Shown: positions 9,208-18,002, counted from the stretch's first letter. The stretch is 64,000 nt of DNA from Catellatospora paridis (GCF_009720365.1 NZ_ML769312.1:186001-250000); one strand, 5' to 3'. The notes: generated by a model from the sequence alone, not told the origin. Program-made: numbers and translations.

Positions 9208-9362
9208 GGCCTGCGTGTGTACGGGGAGTAGTCCTGCAGCGCCGCCGGTTCACCCGTCAGCGGATCACCGTCGACAACCGCTGGTCCGTCTCGCACCTCG
9301 CCAGGTCGTCACAGCGCCTACGCCATGCGCGAACGCGTACGAGCACAGCGCGGCGTCGGGGC

Positions 9363-9368
9363 TACTGT
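9363..9368 (+). promoter_or_regulatory. -10 box, leaderless start of the epimerase
   Basis: TACTGT ends 7 bases before the GTG at 9376, and no Shine-Dalgarno sequence is present. This fits a transcript starting on the start codon. Confidence 0.5.
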
Positions 9369-9375
9369 TCCGGCC

Positions 9376-10395
9376 GTGACAGGGACAGCGTTGGTGCTCG
9401 GAGCTTCGGGACAGGTCGGGACCGCGGTGGTGGCAGCGTTGGCGAACGACGGCTGGCAGGTGTCCGCGGGAGCCCGTCGGGCGGCCGTCTGGCCCGACGG
9501 TGTCCGCGGCGTACAGGTGGACCGCGACGATGACGAGTCCCTCGCCGCAGCGGTCGGCGGCGGCTTCGACGTGCTGGTGGACTGCGTGGCCTACACCGAG
9601 GCCCATGGTCGGCAGCTGGCGGGTCTCGCCGACAGGCTCGGCACGGCCGTCGTCCTGTCGAGTTTCTCGGTGTACGCCGACGCCCGTGGCCACTCCCTCG
9701 ACGAGGCGACCGGACCCGACGACTTCCCGGTGTTGCCCCTACCGGTCCCGGAGGACCAGGCCACGGTGCCGGCAGGGCCGTCGACGTACTCGACCAGCAA
9801 GGTCGCGCTGGAGAACGTGTTGCTCGACAGCGCCCTGCCGGTGACCGTGCTGCGGCCAGGGGCAATCGCCGGACCCGGCAGCGTGTTCCCCCGGGAGTGG
9901 TGGTTCGTCAAACGGGCGCTGGACTTCCGTCCCGTACAGGTGCTCAGCCACGACGGGCAGAGCCGGTTTCACACGACCACCACGGCCAACCTCGCCGAAC
10001 TGATCCGTCTCGCCGCGCACCGACCCGGCCGCCGGGTCCTCAATGCCGTGGACCCGCAGGCCGTCACCGTCCGCGAGATCGCCTCGACCATCAACGGCCT
10101 GCTTGACCACCATCCCGAGGAGATCCTGATTCCGGGACGCGACACCATGGGCATCGGCGACACCCCATGGTCGGTGCCGTATCCCTACGTCATGGACATG
10201 ACCTCCGCCGAGCGGCTGTTGGGCTACCGGCCGGTGACCGACTACCTGGCCGCACTGCCCGCTCTCGTCGAGTGGATCATGGAAACCACGCGGCGGGTCG
10301 ACTGGCGGGACGCCTTCCCGGTCTTCCTCCGCGCCTGCGGCGAGAAGGCGTTCGACTACGCCTCTGAAGACGCCTGGCTCGCCGCCAGGACATGA
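9376..10395 (+). CDS. NAD-dependent epimerase/dehydratase family protein (extended SDR)
   Basis: This 339-residue extended short-chain dehydrogenase has the nucleotide-binding GASGQVG loop at residues 9-15, a VVLSSFSVY strand ending at about 100, and the catalytic YSTSK (Tyr138, Lys142). The C-terminal half resembles sugar-nucleotide epimerases and dehydratases. The start is the GTG at 9376: it has no ribosome binding site but TACTGT sits 7 bases upstream, and earlier in-frame starts add a basic tail before the Rossmann strand. The substrate is unknown. It stands alone and runs towards the phosphoesterase on the opposite strand. Confidence 0.85.
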   Translation: MTGTALVLGASGQVGTAVVAALANDGWQVSAGARRAAVWPDGVRGVQVDRDDDESLAAAVGGGFDVLVDCVAYTEAHGRQLAGLADRLGTAVVLSSFSVYADARGHSLDEATGPDDFPVLPLPVPEDQATVPAGPSTYSTSKVALENVLLDSALPVTVLRPGAIAGPGSVFPREWWFVKRALDFRPVQVLSHDGQSRFHTTTTANLAELIRLAAHRPGRRVLNAVDPQAVTVREIASTINGLLDHHPEEILIPGRDTMGIGDTPWSVPYPYVMDMTSAERLLGYRPVTDYLAALPALVEWIMETTRRVDWRDAFPVFLRACGEKAFDYASEDAWLAART

Positions 10396-10455
10396 CGGCA
10401 TAGATTCCAGCGGTCTGACCAGGATTCGGGCCTTGACGGTCAGGCCGCGCAGGGT

Positions 10456-10482
10456 GCGGGCCCGCGCCGAGCACGGGCCCGC
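10456..10482. terminator. hairpin between convergent genes
   Basis: GCGGGCCCG (10456-10464) and CGGGCCCGC (10474-10482) form a perfect 9-bp stem with a 9-base loop between the stops of the epimerase and the metallophosphoesterase. Confidence 0.55.
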
Positions 10483-10502
10483 GATTGACGCACGACACTG
10501 GC

Positions 10503-11408
10503 TCAGTGGCAGGCGCCGGTGCCGCTGTCGTTGTAGGTCTTGCCGGCCTGCGGGACGAACTGCCAGTCGTAGCTGTTGGCGTGCAGCGTGAACTTGAGCA
10601 CGCCCAGGGTGCCGGTGTTACGGGCCTGGCTGTTGGCCTGGATGGTGCCGAAGCCGTACGCGCCCGCGCCGCCCATGCCCGCCACGAACGAGCGCAACCC
10701 GCGGGAGTTGTCCGCCGCGCCGCTGGGGTTCATCGGCGCGAAGCGCTCGTACTGGTGGTTGTGGCCCCACACCACGACGTCGGCGTTGTAGTCGTACAGC
10801 GCCTGGTAGAGCGGCCGGGTGGACGTGGACGGGGCGTGGTTGGCGCCCGAGGTGAACAGCGGGTGGTGCCAGTAGGCGAGGGTGCACGGCTTGGTGCTGG
10901 CCGCGAGGTCACTGCGCAGCCAGGTCACCTGCGCCGAACCTGACGTCATGCTGATGTTCGAGTTCAGCGACACGATGTGCCAGTTGCCCAGGTCGTAGGA
11001 GTAGTACCCACGACCGGACGGGCCGGCGACCGAGCCGAAGTAGCCGTAGTAGCCGCTGGCGCCGGAGGTGTTGTAGTCGTGGTTGCCCGGTGCCGGGCGG
11101 GTGCGCGCCTTGTGGCGGCCCCAGGTCGGGTTGTAGTAGGAGTTGAACTCCGAGCTCGTGCCGTTGTTGTAGACGTTGTCGCCGGTGGTGAACACGGTGC
11201 CCGAGATGCCGTCGAGCAGCGCCGCGGTGGCGGTGTCGCCCGAGCCCGAGGTCGCGATGTCGCCGGCGCCGACCAGCACCGGGTCGGCGGCGGCCGCGGC
11301 CGGCGCGGCGGTGCTCGCGGAGGTGGTCAGTGCGATCGCGGCCGAGGCGGCGACCAGCGCGAGCGCCGTGCCCGCGATCGTGGCGGCGCGGATGCGTCGG
11401 ATGCCCAT
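10503..11408 (-). CDS. secreted metallophosphoesterase
   Basis: This roughly 301-residue protein has a Sec signal peptide (hydrophobic AATIAGTALALVAASAAI, cleavage around ASTAAPA near residue 35). It then carries the five calcineurin-like metal motifs in order: GAGDIA, TGDNVY, PGNHDY, YWHHPL and GHNHQYER. The layout matches small secreted purple-acid-type phosphoesterases that release phosphate from organic esters outside the cell. The start is ambiguous: ATG at 11408 has AAGGGA at 7 bases, and a GTG lies just before it at 11411. A single GTTCACCCTGA unit lies about 90 bases upstream (11496-11506), only half of a Pho-type repeat, so phosphate control is possible but weak. Confidence 0.88.
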   Translation of the reverse strand: MGIRRIRAATIAGTALALVAASAAIALTTSASTAAPAAAAADPVLVGAGDIATSGSGDTATAALLDGISGTVFTTGDNVYNNGTSSEFNSYYNPTWGRHKARTRPAPGNHDYNTSGASGYYGYFGSVAGPSGRGYYSYDLGNWHIVSLNSNISMTSGSAQVTWLRSDLAASTKPCTLAYWHHPLFTSGANHAPSTSTRPLYQALYDYNADVVVWGHNHQYERFAPMNPSGAADNSRGLRSFVAGMGGAGAYGFGTIQANSQARNTGTLGVLKFTLHANSYDWQFVPQAGKTYNDSGTGACH

Positions 11409-11537
11409 CACGTGGTCCCTTCTGGGGGAGTGATGGCTGTTTATTTAGACAGCCGACAATGAAATGTAGGCATGCACCTGGACTTGCGGGACACATCAGG
11501 GTGAACGCCATGGGTGCTCGACATGGCTTCTCGCTCG

Positions 11538-11571
11538 CGAGGGCGGCGGCCGTGGCACGCCGCCGCCCTCG
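11538..11571. terminator. strong hairpin downstream of the GH43 galactanase gene
   Basis: CGAGGGCGGCGGC (11538-11550) and GCCGCCGCCCTCG (11559-11571) form a perfect 13-bp stem with an 8-base loop, starting 12 bases past the stop at 11583. It lies between two genes read in the same direction and probably separates their transcripts. Confidence 0.65.
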
Positions 11572-11582
11572 TGACCAGCGGG

Positions 11583-13043
11583 TCAGACCTGCGTACGGGT
11601 CCACTGCTGGTTGTTGCCGCTGCCGCAGGCGTACTGCTGGATGTCGGCGCCGTCGCCGGTTCCGGAGTTCACGACGTCGAGGCACTTGCCGCTGTGCCGC
11701 GCCTTGATCTGGTAGTAGCTGCCGACGGCGGCCCACTGCCACTGCTGGTTGGTTCCGGCGCCGCAGGTGTACTGGATGACGTTCGCGCCGTCGGCGGTCG
11801 AGGCGTTCGCCACGTCGAGGCACTTGCCGCTGTTCTGGTTGACGATCCGGAAGTAACCGCCGCCGGCATCCTCGAACTGCCACCGCTGGTTGCCGCCGCT
11901 GTTCCAGGTGTACTGCTTCACCTCGGCGTTGTTGGCGGTCGAGTTGCTGACCACGTCCATGACCTTGCCGCTGTTGCGGTTGGTCACGCGGTAGTAGGCG
12001 GGCGAGAGCCCCGTGACGGTTCCGGCGGCGGCGTCGATGATGATCTGCGGGTGCCAGCTCATGCTCATGCTGGTATTACTGGGGAACGTGAGCGGGAGCC
12101 AGACGTACTGCGAGTCGTTGACCGGCCCGCTCCACGCGCCGGCCCACCGGTCACCCAGGTACAGGTAGCTGGTGCCCGCGGTTCCCGTGATCGGCAGCAC
12201 GAACGTCGGCTGGGAGCTGTAGGTGGTGGAGTTGCCGACGTTGACCCAGCCTGACCACGGGCCGGAGATGCTGGACGCGGTGGCGTACTTCGCCTGGTTG
12301 GGACTCCAGCCCGTCGCGGCCGAGGTCAGCATGAAGTAGGTGCTGCCACGCTTGAACAGCGCCGGCGCCTCGCGGTGGGCGTCGTTCCAGAAGTTGCCGA
12401 CCACCGACGCGATGCCCAGGAAGTCCGGCGTGAGGCGGTAGATCATGAGGTCGTAGTTCTCGTCGGCGGCGGAGATCATGTAGCCGACGCCGTTGTCGTT
12501 GTAGATCGTGATGTCGCGCGACATGTACGTGCCCTGCGGACGGAAACTGCCCTGGTAGGTGTAGTTGCCGTCGACGGTGCTGGAGACTGCGACCGCCGCT
12601 CGGGCCTCGCCGTAGTCGGTCCCGTTCTCCTTGTGCATCCACATCACGTACTTGCCGGTGGCGGCGTTGTACATGACCTTCGGCCGCTCGATGTTGGCCG
12701 ATGCGAGCTCGGACGCCGAGGACTGGGTCAGCACGTTGTTGCGGAACTCCCAGTTCTTCAGGTCTGTCGACCGGTAGACGGAGACGGCGTAGAAATGGTT
12801 GTCGGCGGTCCGGTTCTCGCCGAACCAGTAGTAGTAGGCGCCGTCCTTGAGGATTCCGCCGCCGTGGGCGTGCACGATGTTGCCGTTGGTGGCGGTGAAC
12901 TGGACGCCGTTGGTGATGGTCATCGGCGCGGCGTCGGCCGGGCCGGCGAGCGTGACAAGCCCGGCTAGCGCGGGTGCCAGCAGGATGGTGACGGCACGGA
13001 CAAGGGCGCGCCGTCGGCTTCGGGGACGGGTCGAGGAGTGCAC
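11583..13043 (-). CDS. secreted GH43 glycosidase with ricin B lectin domain, exo-beta-1,3-galactanase-like
   Basis: This 486-residue exported enzyme has a signal peptide to about residue 39 (GPADA-AP), a GH43 beta-propeller at 42-345, and a ricin B/CBM13 trefoil at 349-486 with three Gln-x-Trp repeats (NQRW, NQQW, NQQW). HAHGGGILKDGAYYYWFGENR-type sequence at residues 58-78 matches the GH43 subfamily that removes galactose from beta-1,3-galactan side chains of arabinogalactan. In that group the acid is Glu and the base is Gln or Glu rather than Asp; here Glu119, Glu225 and Gln278 fit. The start is GTG with AAGGG about 10 bases upstream. It is divergent from another ricin GH43 across a region with LacI-type operators. 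Confidence 0.88.
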   Translation of the reverse strand: MHSSTRPRSRRRALVRAVTILLAPALAGLVTLAGPADAAPMTITNGVQFTATNGNIVHAHGGGILKDGAYYYWFGENRTADNHFYAVSVYRSTDLKNWEFRNNVLTQSSASELASANIERPKVMYNAATGKYVMWMHKENGTDYGEARAAVAVSSTVDGNYTYQGSFRPQGTYMSRDITIYNDNGVGYMISAADENYDLMIYRLTPDFLGIASVVGNFWNDAHREAPALFKRGSTYFMLTSAATGWSPNQAKYATASSISGPWSGWVNVGNSTTYSSQPTFVLPITGTAGTSYLYLGDRWAGAWSGPVNDSQYVWLPLTFPSNTSMSMSWHPQIIIDAAAGTVTGLSPAYYRVTNRNSGKVMDVVSNSTANNAEVKQYTWNSGGNQRWQFEDAGGGYFRIVNQNSGKCLDVANASTADGANVIQYTCGAGTNQQWQWAAVGSYYQIKARHSGKCLDVVNSGTGDGADIQQYACGSGNNQQWTRTQV

Positions 13044-13145
13044 TCTGCTTCACCCTTCCATGTGGGGAGAGCTGTGGCCTGCCTGGATGCGTGAATGTCG
13101 ACATGGGTGAGTGCCGGGTGGGCGAGGCCGGGAACCTCGCTTGTG

Positions 13146-13157
13146 TGAATCGTTTCA
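13146..13157. promoter_or_regulatory. LacI-family-like operator TGAATCGTTTCA
   Basis: TGAATC-GTTTCA is a near-perfect palindrome (5 of 6 positions per arm) with the central CG typical of LacI/GalR operators. It sits 103 bases upstream of the GH43 start at 13043. Confidence 0.45.
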
Positions 13158-13222
13158 GCCGTTAATCGACGGGCACGGAACAGCGATGCGTGGAAGCGAC
13201 GTGCCCGGCCGTCACATGTCGG

Positions 13223-13242
13223 CAATGTTTACGCAAACATTG
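13223..13242. promoter_or_regulatory. LacI-type operator 1 (CAATGTTTACGCAAACATTG)
   Basis: This 20-base palindrome has arms matching at 9 of 10 positions around a central CG. It is almost identical to the site at 13601-13618. It lies 180 bases upstream of the leftward GH43 gene. The TTTACG-CAAA core fits the LacI/GalR recognition pattern, suggesting sugar-inducible control. Confidence 0.7.
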
Positions 13243-13302
13243 GCGTGGACAGATGATGCCATCGAGGTCCAGTCGCGTCAAGGGTTCTGGACGATCGCGA
13301 CC

Positions 13303-13316
13303 TGTGAGCGCTCCCT
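13303..13316. promoter_or_regulatory. CebR-like box TGTGAGCGCTCCCT
   Basis: It matches the streptomycete cellobiose-repressor operator TGGGAGCGCTCCCA at 12 of 14 positions, including the whole central GAGCGCTC. It lies inside the shared GH43 control region. A LacI-family repressor sensing cello-oligosaccharides or a related sugar is the likely reader; no such repressor gene is in the window. Confidence 0.5.
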
Positions 13317-13600
13317 CGCGGCACGACAGGGCCGATAGATCGAATATGGACGATGTCATCGCCAGTGGTGATGTCTGGTCTCGACACCCTTGCTGATGCT
13401 TTGGCATGACCAACGAACTGGGATGCGTCGCGGCGATCCGGGCCAGAAGACAGTGCCTGCATTGTTTGGCGCGAGTGTCGGCGAGGCCGTTTTTCGCGCC
13501 TGGTCCGAGTCCTTGACGGTCTTGGATGTTATCGGTCACACTCGACCTCGCCGTAACATCCTCGAAACCCAGTTCTCCCATCGGTGGCACCTCGTGCACC

Positions 13601-13618
13601 AATGTTTACGTAAACATT
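13601..13618. promoter_or_regulatory. LacI-type operator 2, perfect palindrome
   Basis: AATGTTTACGTAAACATT is a perfect 18-base palindrome with a central CG, 58 bases upstream of the rightward GH43 start at 13677. It shares 17 of 18 positions with operator 1 at 13223-13242, 378 bases away. Two such sites flanking a divergent promoter region suggest one repressor controls both GH43 genes, perhaps through looping. Confidence 0.75.
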
Positions 13619-13676
13619 CTAGGGCCGCAGGTCAGCTGGGCCGCGGACATCTGACCTGACGAGAATCGGAGTACAA

Positions 13677-14990
13677 GTGAGAATCCCTGCACTGCACCGG
13701 CTTGCGCGGGTGCTGGCCGTCGCGTTGCTCGGCGTCGTCGCCGGCACTGTCGCGACAGCGGCGCCGGCGTCCGCCGCGACGTCGTTCGTCTACGCCACGT
13801 TCAAGGGTGACGCCGTCGCCGACGAGGAGCTGTGGCTGTACTCGTCGGCGAACGCCACCAGCTTCGGCGTCCTGGCCGACACGAACTACCGGGGCCCGTC
13901 CGGTGTGCTGCGCGACCCGAGCATCATCAACTACAACGGCAAGTACTACGTGGCCTACACCGTCCAGTCCTGGACCACGAACTCGACGTCGTTCAACGTC
14001 GCCTCCAGCACCGACCTGCTGTCGTGGACGCACGTGGCCACCGTCAACTCGGGCATCACCAGCACGAAATTCGTGTGGGCGCCCGAGTTCTACGTGGAGG
14101 GCGGCACCGTCCGCATCATCGCGAGCGTGGCGCAGACGACCTGCTCCGCGTGCTTCCGGCCCTACGTGTACACCGCGCAGAACACCGCTCTCTCCTCGTG
14201 GAGCGGGCCGGTGCAGATGGACGGGCTGGGCTTCAACCACATCGACACCTTCGTCGCGAAGTCCGGCAGCACCTACCACGCCTTCGTCAAGAACGAGACG
14301 TCCAAGTTCATCGAGCACTGGACCAGCACGACCAGCGTCACCAGCGGCTGGACCAACCAGGGCACGCTGTGGACCTCGGGATACGAAGGGCCGTCCCTGG
14401 CGCAGATGACCGACGGCACCTGGCGCATCTACATCGACAAGTACACCAACGGCGGGATCTGGACCGCGACCAGCTCGAACCTCAACAGCTGGACCGGCCT
14501 GAGCGCGGTCGCCTGCGCCGGCTGCCGGCACGGCACCGTCGTGCGGACCGAGACGCTGTCGACCGGCCCCGCATTCACCTCCACCGCGGTGGCGCAGCAC
14601 AGCGGCAAGTGCGTCGACGCGGTCAACGCGACCGCCGCCAACCAGCTGCGGCACAACACCTGCACCGGCGCGTCGCCGCAGTCGTGGCGGTTTGAGCCCG
14701 TGGGCGTCGACACCTACACGATCGTCAACGCGAGCAGCGGTCTGTGCGCCGACGTGGACGGCGGATCCACCGCCAACAACGCCAAAATCATCCAGTGGAC
14801 CTGCAACGGAGCCGCCAATCAGACGTTCCAGCTGAGTCTGGTCTCCGCCAAGGTCTACCGGCTCGTCGCCGTCGGCAGCGGCAAGTGCATCGACGTGACG
14901 AGTGCGTCCACCGCCGACGGCGCCACCATGATCCAGTACACCTGCGGCAGCGGGACCAACCAGCGGTTCAACCTCGCCGGACACCCCTGA
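13677..14990 (+). CDS. secreted GH43 glycosidase with ricin B lectin domain
   Basis: This 437-residue exported protein has a signal peptide ending near residue 34 (PASAA), a GH43-type five-bladed propeller at about 36-295, and a ricin B trefoil at 305-437. The three GH43 carboxylates are plausible as Asp80 (LRDPSII), Asp190 (HIDTF) and Glu237 (YEGPSL). The family covers arabinofuranosidases, arabinanases, xylosidases and galactosidases, and I cannot choose among them. The start is GTG with GGAG at a good distance. The catalytic domain is only distantly related to the divergent neighbour, but both carry lectin tails and share operators, so they probably act on the same polymer. Confidence 0.82.
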   Translation: MRIPALHRLARVLAVALLGVVAGTVATAAPASAATSFVYATFKGDAVADEELWLYSSANATSFGVLADTNYRGPSGVLRDPSIINYNGKYYVAYTVQSWTTNSTSFNVASSTDLLSWTHVATVNSGITSTKFVWAPEFYVEGGTVRIIASVAQTTCSACFRPYVYTAQNTALSSWSGPVQMDGLGFNHIDTFVAKSGSTYHAFVKNETSKFIEHWTSTTSVTSGWTNQGTLWTSGYEGPSLAQMTDGTWRIYIDKYTNGGIWTATSSNLNSWTGLSAVACAGCRHGTVVRTETLSTGPAFTSTAVAQHSGKCVDAVNATAANQLRHNTCTGASPQSWRFEPVGVDTYTIVNASSGLCADVDGGSTANNAKIIQWTCNGAANQTFQLSLVSAKVYRLVAVGSGKCIDVTSASTADGATMIQYTCGSGTNQRFNLAGHP

Positions 14991-15006
14991 CCCGCTGCGC
15001 GACCCC

Positions 15007-15047
15007 GCAAGCTGTGCGGGACGGGTGCCCCGTCCCGCACAGCTTGC
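15007..15047. terminator. 19-bp perfect hairpin between convergent genes
   Basis: GCAAGCTGTGCGGGACGGG (15007-15025) pairs perfectly with CCCGTCCCGCACAGCTTGC (15029-15047) around a TGC loop. It lies between the GH43 stop at 14990 and the MFS stop at 15073, so it can terminate both transcripts. Confidence 0.75.
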
Positions 15048-15072
15048 CCCCGCGAGGAGGCCGGACGGCAGG

Positions 15073-16284
15073 TCAAGTGCCGGCGGGTGCCGCCTGCCCG
15101 ACCGTGACCGGCTGCGGTGGGACCGGCCGGGCGTGCCGCAGGCTCCGCGTGAGCAGCAGCGTCACGGCCAGCGACAGGCCGGCCAGCAGTGCCACCGCCC
15201 GGTGCGTCGGCAGCACGTCGGCGACCACTCCCGCCAGTGCCGCGAAGACCGCCTGCCCGGTCATCATCCCGTTCTGCTGCAGGCCGAGCGTCTGGCCGCG
15301 TGCCTCCGGCGGGGAACGGTCGATCAGCCACTCCTGCATCGGCAGTGAGGCCGCGAAGCCGACCGAGGCGATCAGCGCGAGCAGCATCGCGGGCGGCAGG
15401 TCCGGGTGCACCAGGAACGCGAGGTAGGGGAGGGGAAGCAGCAGCCGCAGCGGCAGGACGCAGCGGCGGCGGGCGGCCGGGGACAGGAACCGCCCCACCA
15501 CGATGTCGCCGGCGAGCATGCCGAGGGCGCCGGCGGCGAACAGGAAACCGGCCCGGTCGCCCGCGTACGGCAGGAACAGCGCCTCGCAGCCCACGACCAG
15601 ACCGCTGGGCAGCCACAGGTTGAGGTAGAGCGCCCGGCGTCCGCGATCGGCCCACAGCTCCCGGTTGACCCGCATGGTCCGGGCCATCGAGGCCCGCTCG
15701 CCGGTCCTGGCCGGCCGTTCCCGCAGGCCGAACCACGTCATCGCCGCGGCGAGCGCCCGCAGCGCGGTCGCGATTCCGAACACCTGGTACGGGGTGAGCC
15801 AGGCCAGCAGCAGCCCGCCCGCCCCGAAGCCGGCGATCTGCATCACGCCGACGCTGGCGTTCATCGTCGAGCGGGCCAGCACGTACCCGCCGGGCGGCAT
15901 GATGTCGTTGAGCAGCGACCAGCGGGCGCCGCCGGTGATCGACCCGAGATACGCGACGAGCAGGATGACGGCGAGCCGCACACCGATCGGCAGTGCCGGG
16001 ACGGCCTGGACCGCGGTGCCGGCGAGCGCGACCAGCGCGGCGAGGGTCAACGCTCGGCGCGGCGGCAGGCTGTCCGCCGCGGAGAGCAGCGTCAGGCTGC
16101 CGAGCACGCCGGCCAGCGGCGCCCCGAACATGCTCAGCGCGGTCAGCGCCGCCGAACCGGTCACGGCGTAGGTCAGCGAGCCGAGGGCCAGCGCGGAGCT
16201 GGTGTGCGCGGCGATGCCGGCGCAGTTGGCGAGGAAGAGGCTGCGGAACTCGCGGATGCCGAACAGTTCCGAATACGTTCTCAC
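15073..16284 (-). CDS. MFS transporter, efflux type
   Basis: This 403-residue protein has about 12 hydrophobic helices and the overall layout of actinobacterial drug-efflux MFS carriers, including a basic loop of the RxxRR type after helix 2 (DSLPPRRAL) and another between the halves (GLRERPARTGERASMARTMR). The start is the GTG at 16284 with GAGGA about 10 bases upstream; a longer frame from 16380 would overlap the divergent regulator. It faces the ArsR-type regulator at 16344 across 59 bases, a classic arrangement for a repressor and the exporter it controls. The substrate is unknown. Confidence 0.85.
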   Translation of the reverse strand: MRTYSELFGIREFRSLFLANCAGIAAHTSSALALGSLTYAVTGSAALTALSMFGAPLAGVLGSLTLLSAADSLPPRRALTLAALVALAGTAVQAVPALPIGVRLAVILLVAYLGSITGGARWSLLNDIMPPGGYVLARSTMNASVGVMQIAGFGAGGLLLAWLTPYQVFGIATALRALAAAMTWFGLRERPARTGERASMARTMRVNRELWADRGRRALYLNLWLPSGLVVGCEALFLPYAGDRAGFLFAAGALGMLAGDIVVGRFLSPAARRRCVLPLRLLLPLPYLAFLVHPDLPPAMLLALIASVGFAASLPMQEWLIDRSPPEARGQTLGLQQNGMMTGQAVFAALAGVVADVLPTHRAVALLAGLSLAVTLLLTRSLRHARPVPPQPVTVGQAAPAGT

Positions 16285-16343
16285 GCCCACGATCCTCGGG
16301 TGCTGCCGAACGGGCCCGTTAGAGTTACGGCTGGAGGCGAAAC

Positions 16344-17348
16344 GTGGGTGTCTGGCAAGTACCGGTGGATCTGCTCGCACGCAGCCGCTTCACCATCTCG
16401 CCGATGACCGACACCGTCTCGGCGCTGCTGTCGCTGCACCGGCCGCGCCGCCCGTGGCAGCACACTTGGCGGCGGCCATACCTGGCCGCCTACGAGCGGA
16501 TGCTGGCCCGACGGCCGGTGGTGCGGGCGTTGGTGGTGGCCGCGTTCGGCCGCCGGTACATGGCCGACTTCATCACGCTGGCGCCCGCTTCGGCGACCCC
16601 GACGTTCGCCGAGGAACTCGCGGCCGTCATGGCACGCCCTGACGAGCAGATCCGTGCCGACCTGCGGGCGACCCGGCCGGGGCAGCTCGATCGCGTGCTG
16701 TCGGTCGACGGGCTGACGCAGGAGGCGGTGTTCCTGCTGGACTGGGTGTGGACGCACACCGTCCGTCCGGAATGGCCGGCGCGCGAACAGCGGCTGCGGG
16801 CCGATGTCGTGGCACGTACCGCCCGGCTCAGCGCCGAGGGCTGGGCAGGCGTCTTCCCCGACCTGGCAGCCACCATGGAGTGGCTCGGCGACGGCCGCCT
16901 GCGGGTCAACGACCTTCCCGACCCGCCGCTCCCGCTCGACAAGGCCGAGCAGCTGATCTTCGTCCCGGCGCACTGCGGCCACGGCTGGGTGGTGTGGGAC
17001 CAGCCCACGCGCTTCGGGATGGTCTACCCAGCCCGTGGCATTCTGGCCGACACCGTCCCGCCTGCGCCGGACGGGCTGGATCGGCTGATCGGCCCGAACC
17101 GGGCGACCATCCTCCGCCGGCTGGGCACACCGGTCAGCACCTCGCACCTGGCCGCGCTCACCGGGCTGTCCCTCGGGTCGGTCAGCGACCACCTCCGGGT
17201 GCTGCTCGATGCGGGGGCGGTGACCAAGCAGCGTTCGGGACGTGAGGTGCTCTACTGGCGCACCCCGTTCGGCGCCGTCCTGGTCGACAGTTCGAGCGGT
17301 CCACCGGCCCCGGCGACGCCTGGCCGGCCCACCGACTATCCGGGCTGA
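16344..17348 (+). CDS. ArsR-like winged-helix regulator with large N-terminal domain (DUF5937-like)
   Basis: This 334-residue protein has a 230-residue N-terminal part of the kind found before ArsR-type DNA-binding domains in actinobacteria. A winged helix follows at about 245-305 (ATILRRLGTPVSTSHLAALTG, then SVSDHLRVLLDAGAV). Known relatives are transcriptional regulators; the N-terminal part probably senses a ligand. GTG at 16344 follows GGAGG, and a -10-like TAGAGT lies at 16320-16325. It is divergent from the MFS exporter and probably represses it. Confidence 0.8.
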   Translation: MGVWQVPVDLLARSRFTISPMTDTVSALLSLHRPRRPWQHTWRRPYLAAYERMLARRPVVRALVVAAFGRRYMADFITLAPASATPTFAEELAAVMARPDEQIRADLRATRPGQLDRVLSVDGLTQEAVFLLDWVWTHTVRPEWPAREQRLRADVVARTARLSAEGWAGVFPDLAATMEWLGDGRLRVNDLPDPPLPLDKAEQLIFVPAHCGHGWVVWDQPTRFGMVYPARGILADTVPPAPDGLDRLIGPNRATILRRLGTPVSTSHLAALTGLSLGSVSDHLRVLLDAGAVTKQRSGREVLYWRTPFGAVLVDSSSGPPAPATPGRPTDYPG

Positions 17349-17424
17349 CCCGCTTCGACGGAAACGATGTGCTCGTACGGACGCTGTCGTACATCATCGT
17401 CTCGTGGTTGATTTCGAGGCGCTC

Positions 17425-17964
17425 ATGGCGAGTGCGAGCGCGCGGCTGGTGCTGCGGGTGCCTGAGCCCGCCGACCTGGAGCGGTTGTTCGACCTCTACT
17501 CGGATCCGCAGGTCTGGGGTCCCGACCCGCTGAGCCGACACGATGACCCGGCGCAGACCGAACGCATGATCGGGAATTGGCGGGCAGCGTGGGACCGCGA
17601 CGGTCTCGGCATGTGGACCGCCTGGGCCGGTGACGAGTTCGTCGGGATCGGTGGCTGCTTCGTGCGCTGCGGCGTCGCCTGGAATCTCGGATTCCGCCTG
17701 CGCCCGCCCTGCTGGGGACGCGGATACGCGCAGGAGATCAGCGCGGTGGCGATCTCCGCCGCGCGCGGGCGACGCGCTGAGCTTCCCGTCACCGCGTACC
17801 TGCTCGAAGGCAACGATCAGTCGCTGCGGGCGGTCGAGCGGGCCGGCCTGAGCCGCGTCTGGCGAGGCCCGGACGCGGGCAACCCCGACACCACGGCGAT
17901 CCGGCTGCTCTACAGCGACCAGGCGTTGTCACCGGCCGCGCTGAAAGCCCTCACCGAAGTCTGA
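17425..17964 (+). CDS. GNAT-family N-acetyltransferase (RimJ/RimL type)
   Basis: This 179-residue protein has the order of a RimJ/RimL-type GNAT: RLVLRVPEPADLERLFDLYSDPQV at the N-terminus, a central strand GIGGCF, the acetyl-CoA loop in RPPCWGRGYAQEI, and NDQSLRAVERAGL near the C-terminus. GNATs move acetyl from acetyl-CoA to an amine; the acceptor is unknown. The ATG at 17425 has GAGG 6 bases upstream; a GTG at 17404 would add seven residues. It is followed 51 bases later by a second, unrelated GNAT. Confidence 0.85.
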   Translation: MASASARLVLRVPEPADLERLFDLYSDPQVWGPDPLSRHDDPAQTERMIGNWRAAWDRDGLGMWTAWAGDEFVGIGGCFVRCGVAWNLGFRLRPPCWGRGYAQEISAVAISAARGRRAELPVTAYLLEGNDQSLRAVERAGLSRVWRGPDAGNPDTTAIRLLYSDQALSPAALKALTEV

Positions 17965-18002
17965 CGCCGGAAATCAGGTCGCTGGGCCCGCCCCCCGGCC
18001 GC

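Noticed and set aside
15073-17348. MFS plus ArsR-like pair as an arsenic resistance locus
   Set aside because: The regulator lacks the metal-binding CxC motif of ArsR and the carrier is not of ArsB or Acr3 type; a drug or metabolite exporter is more likely.
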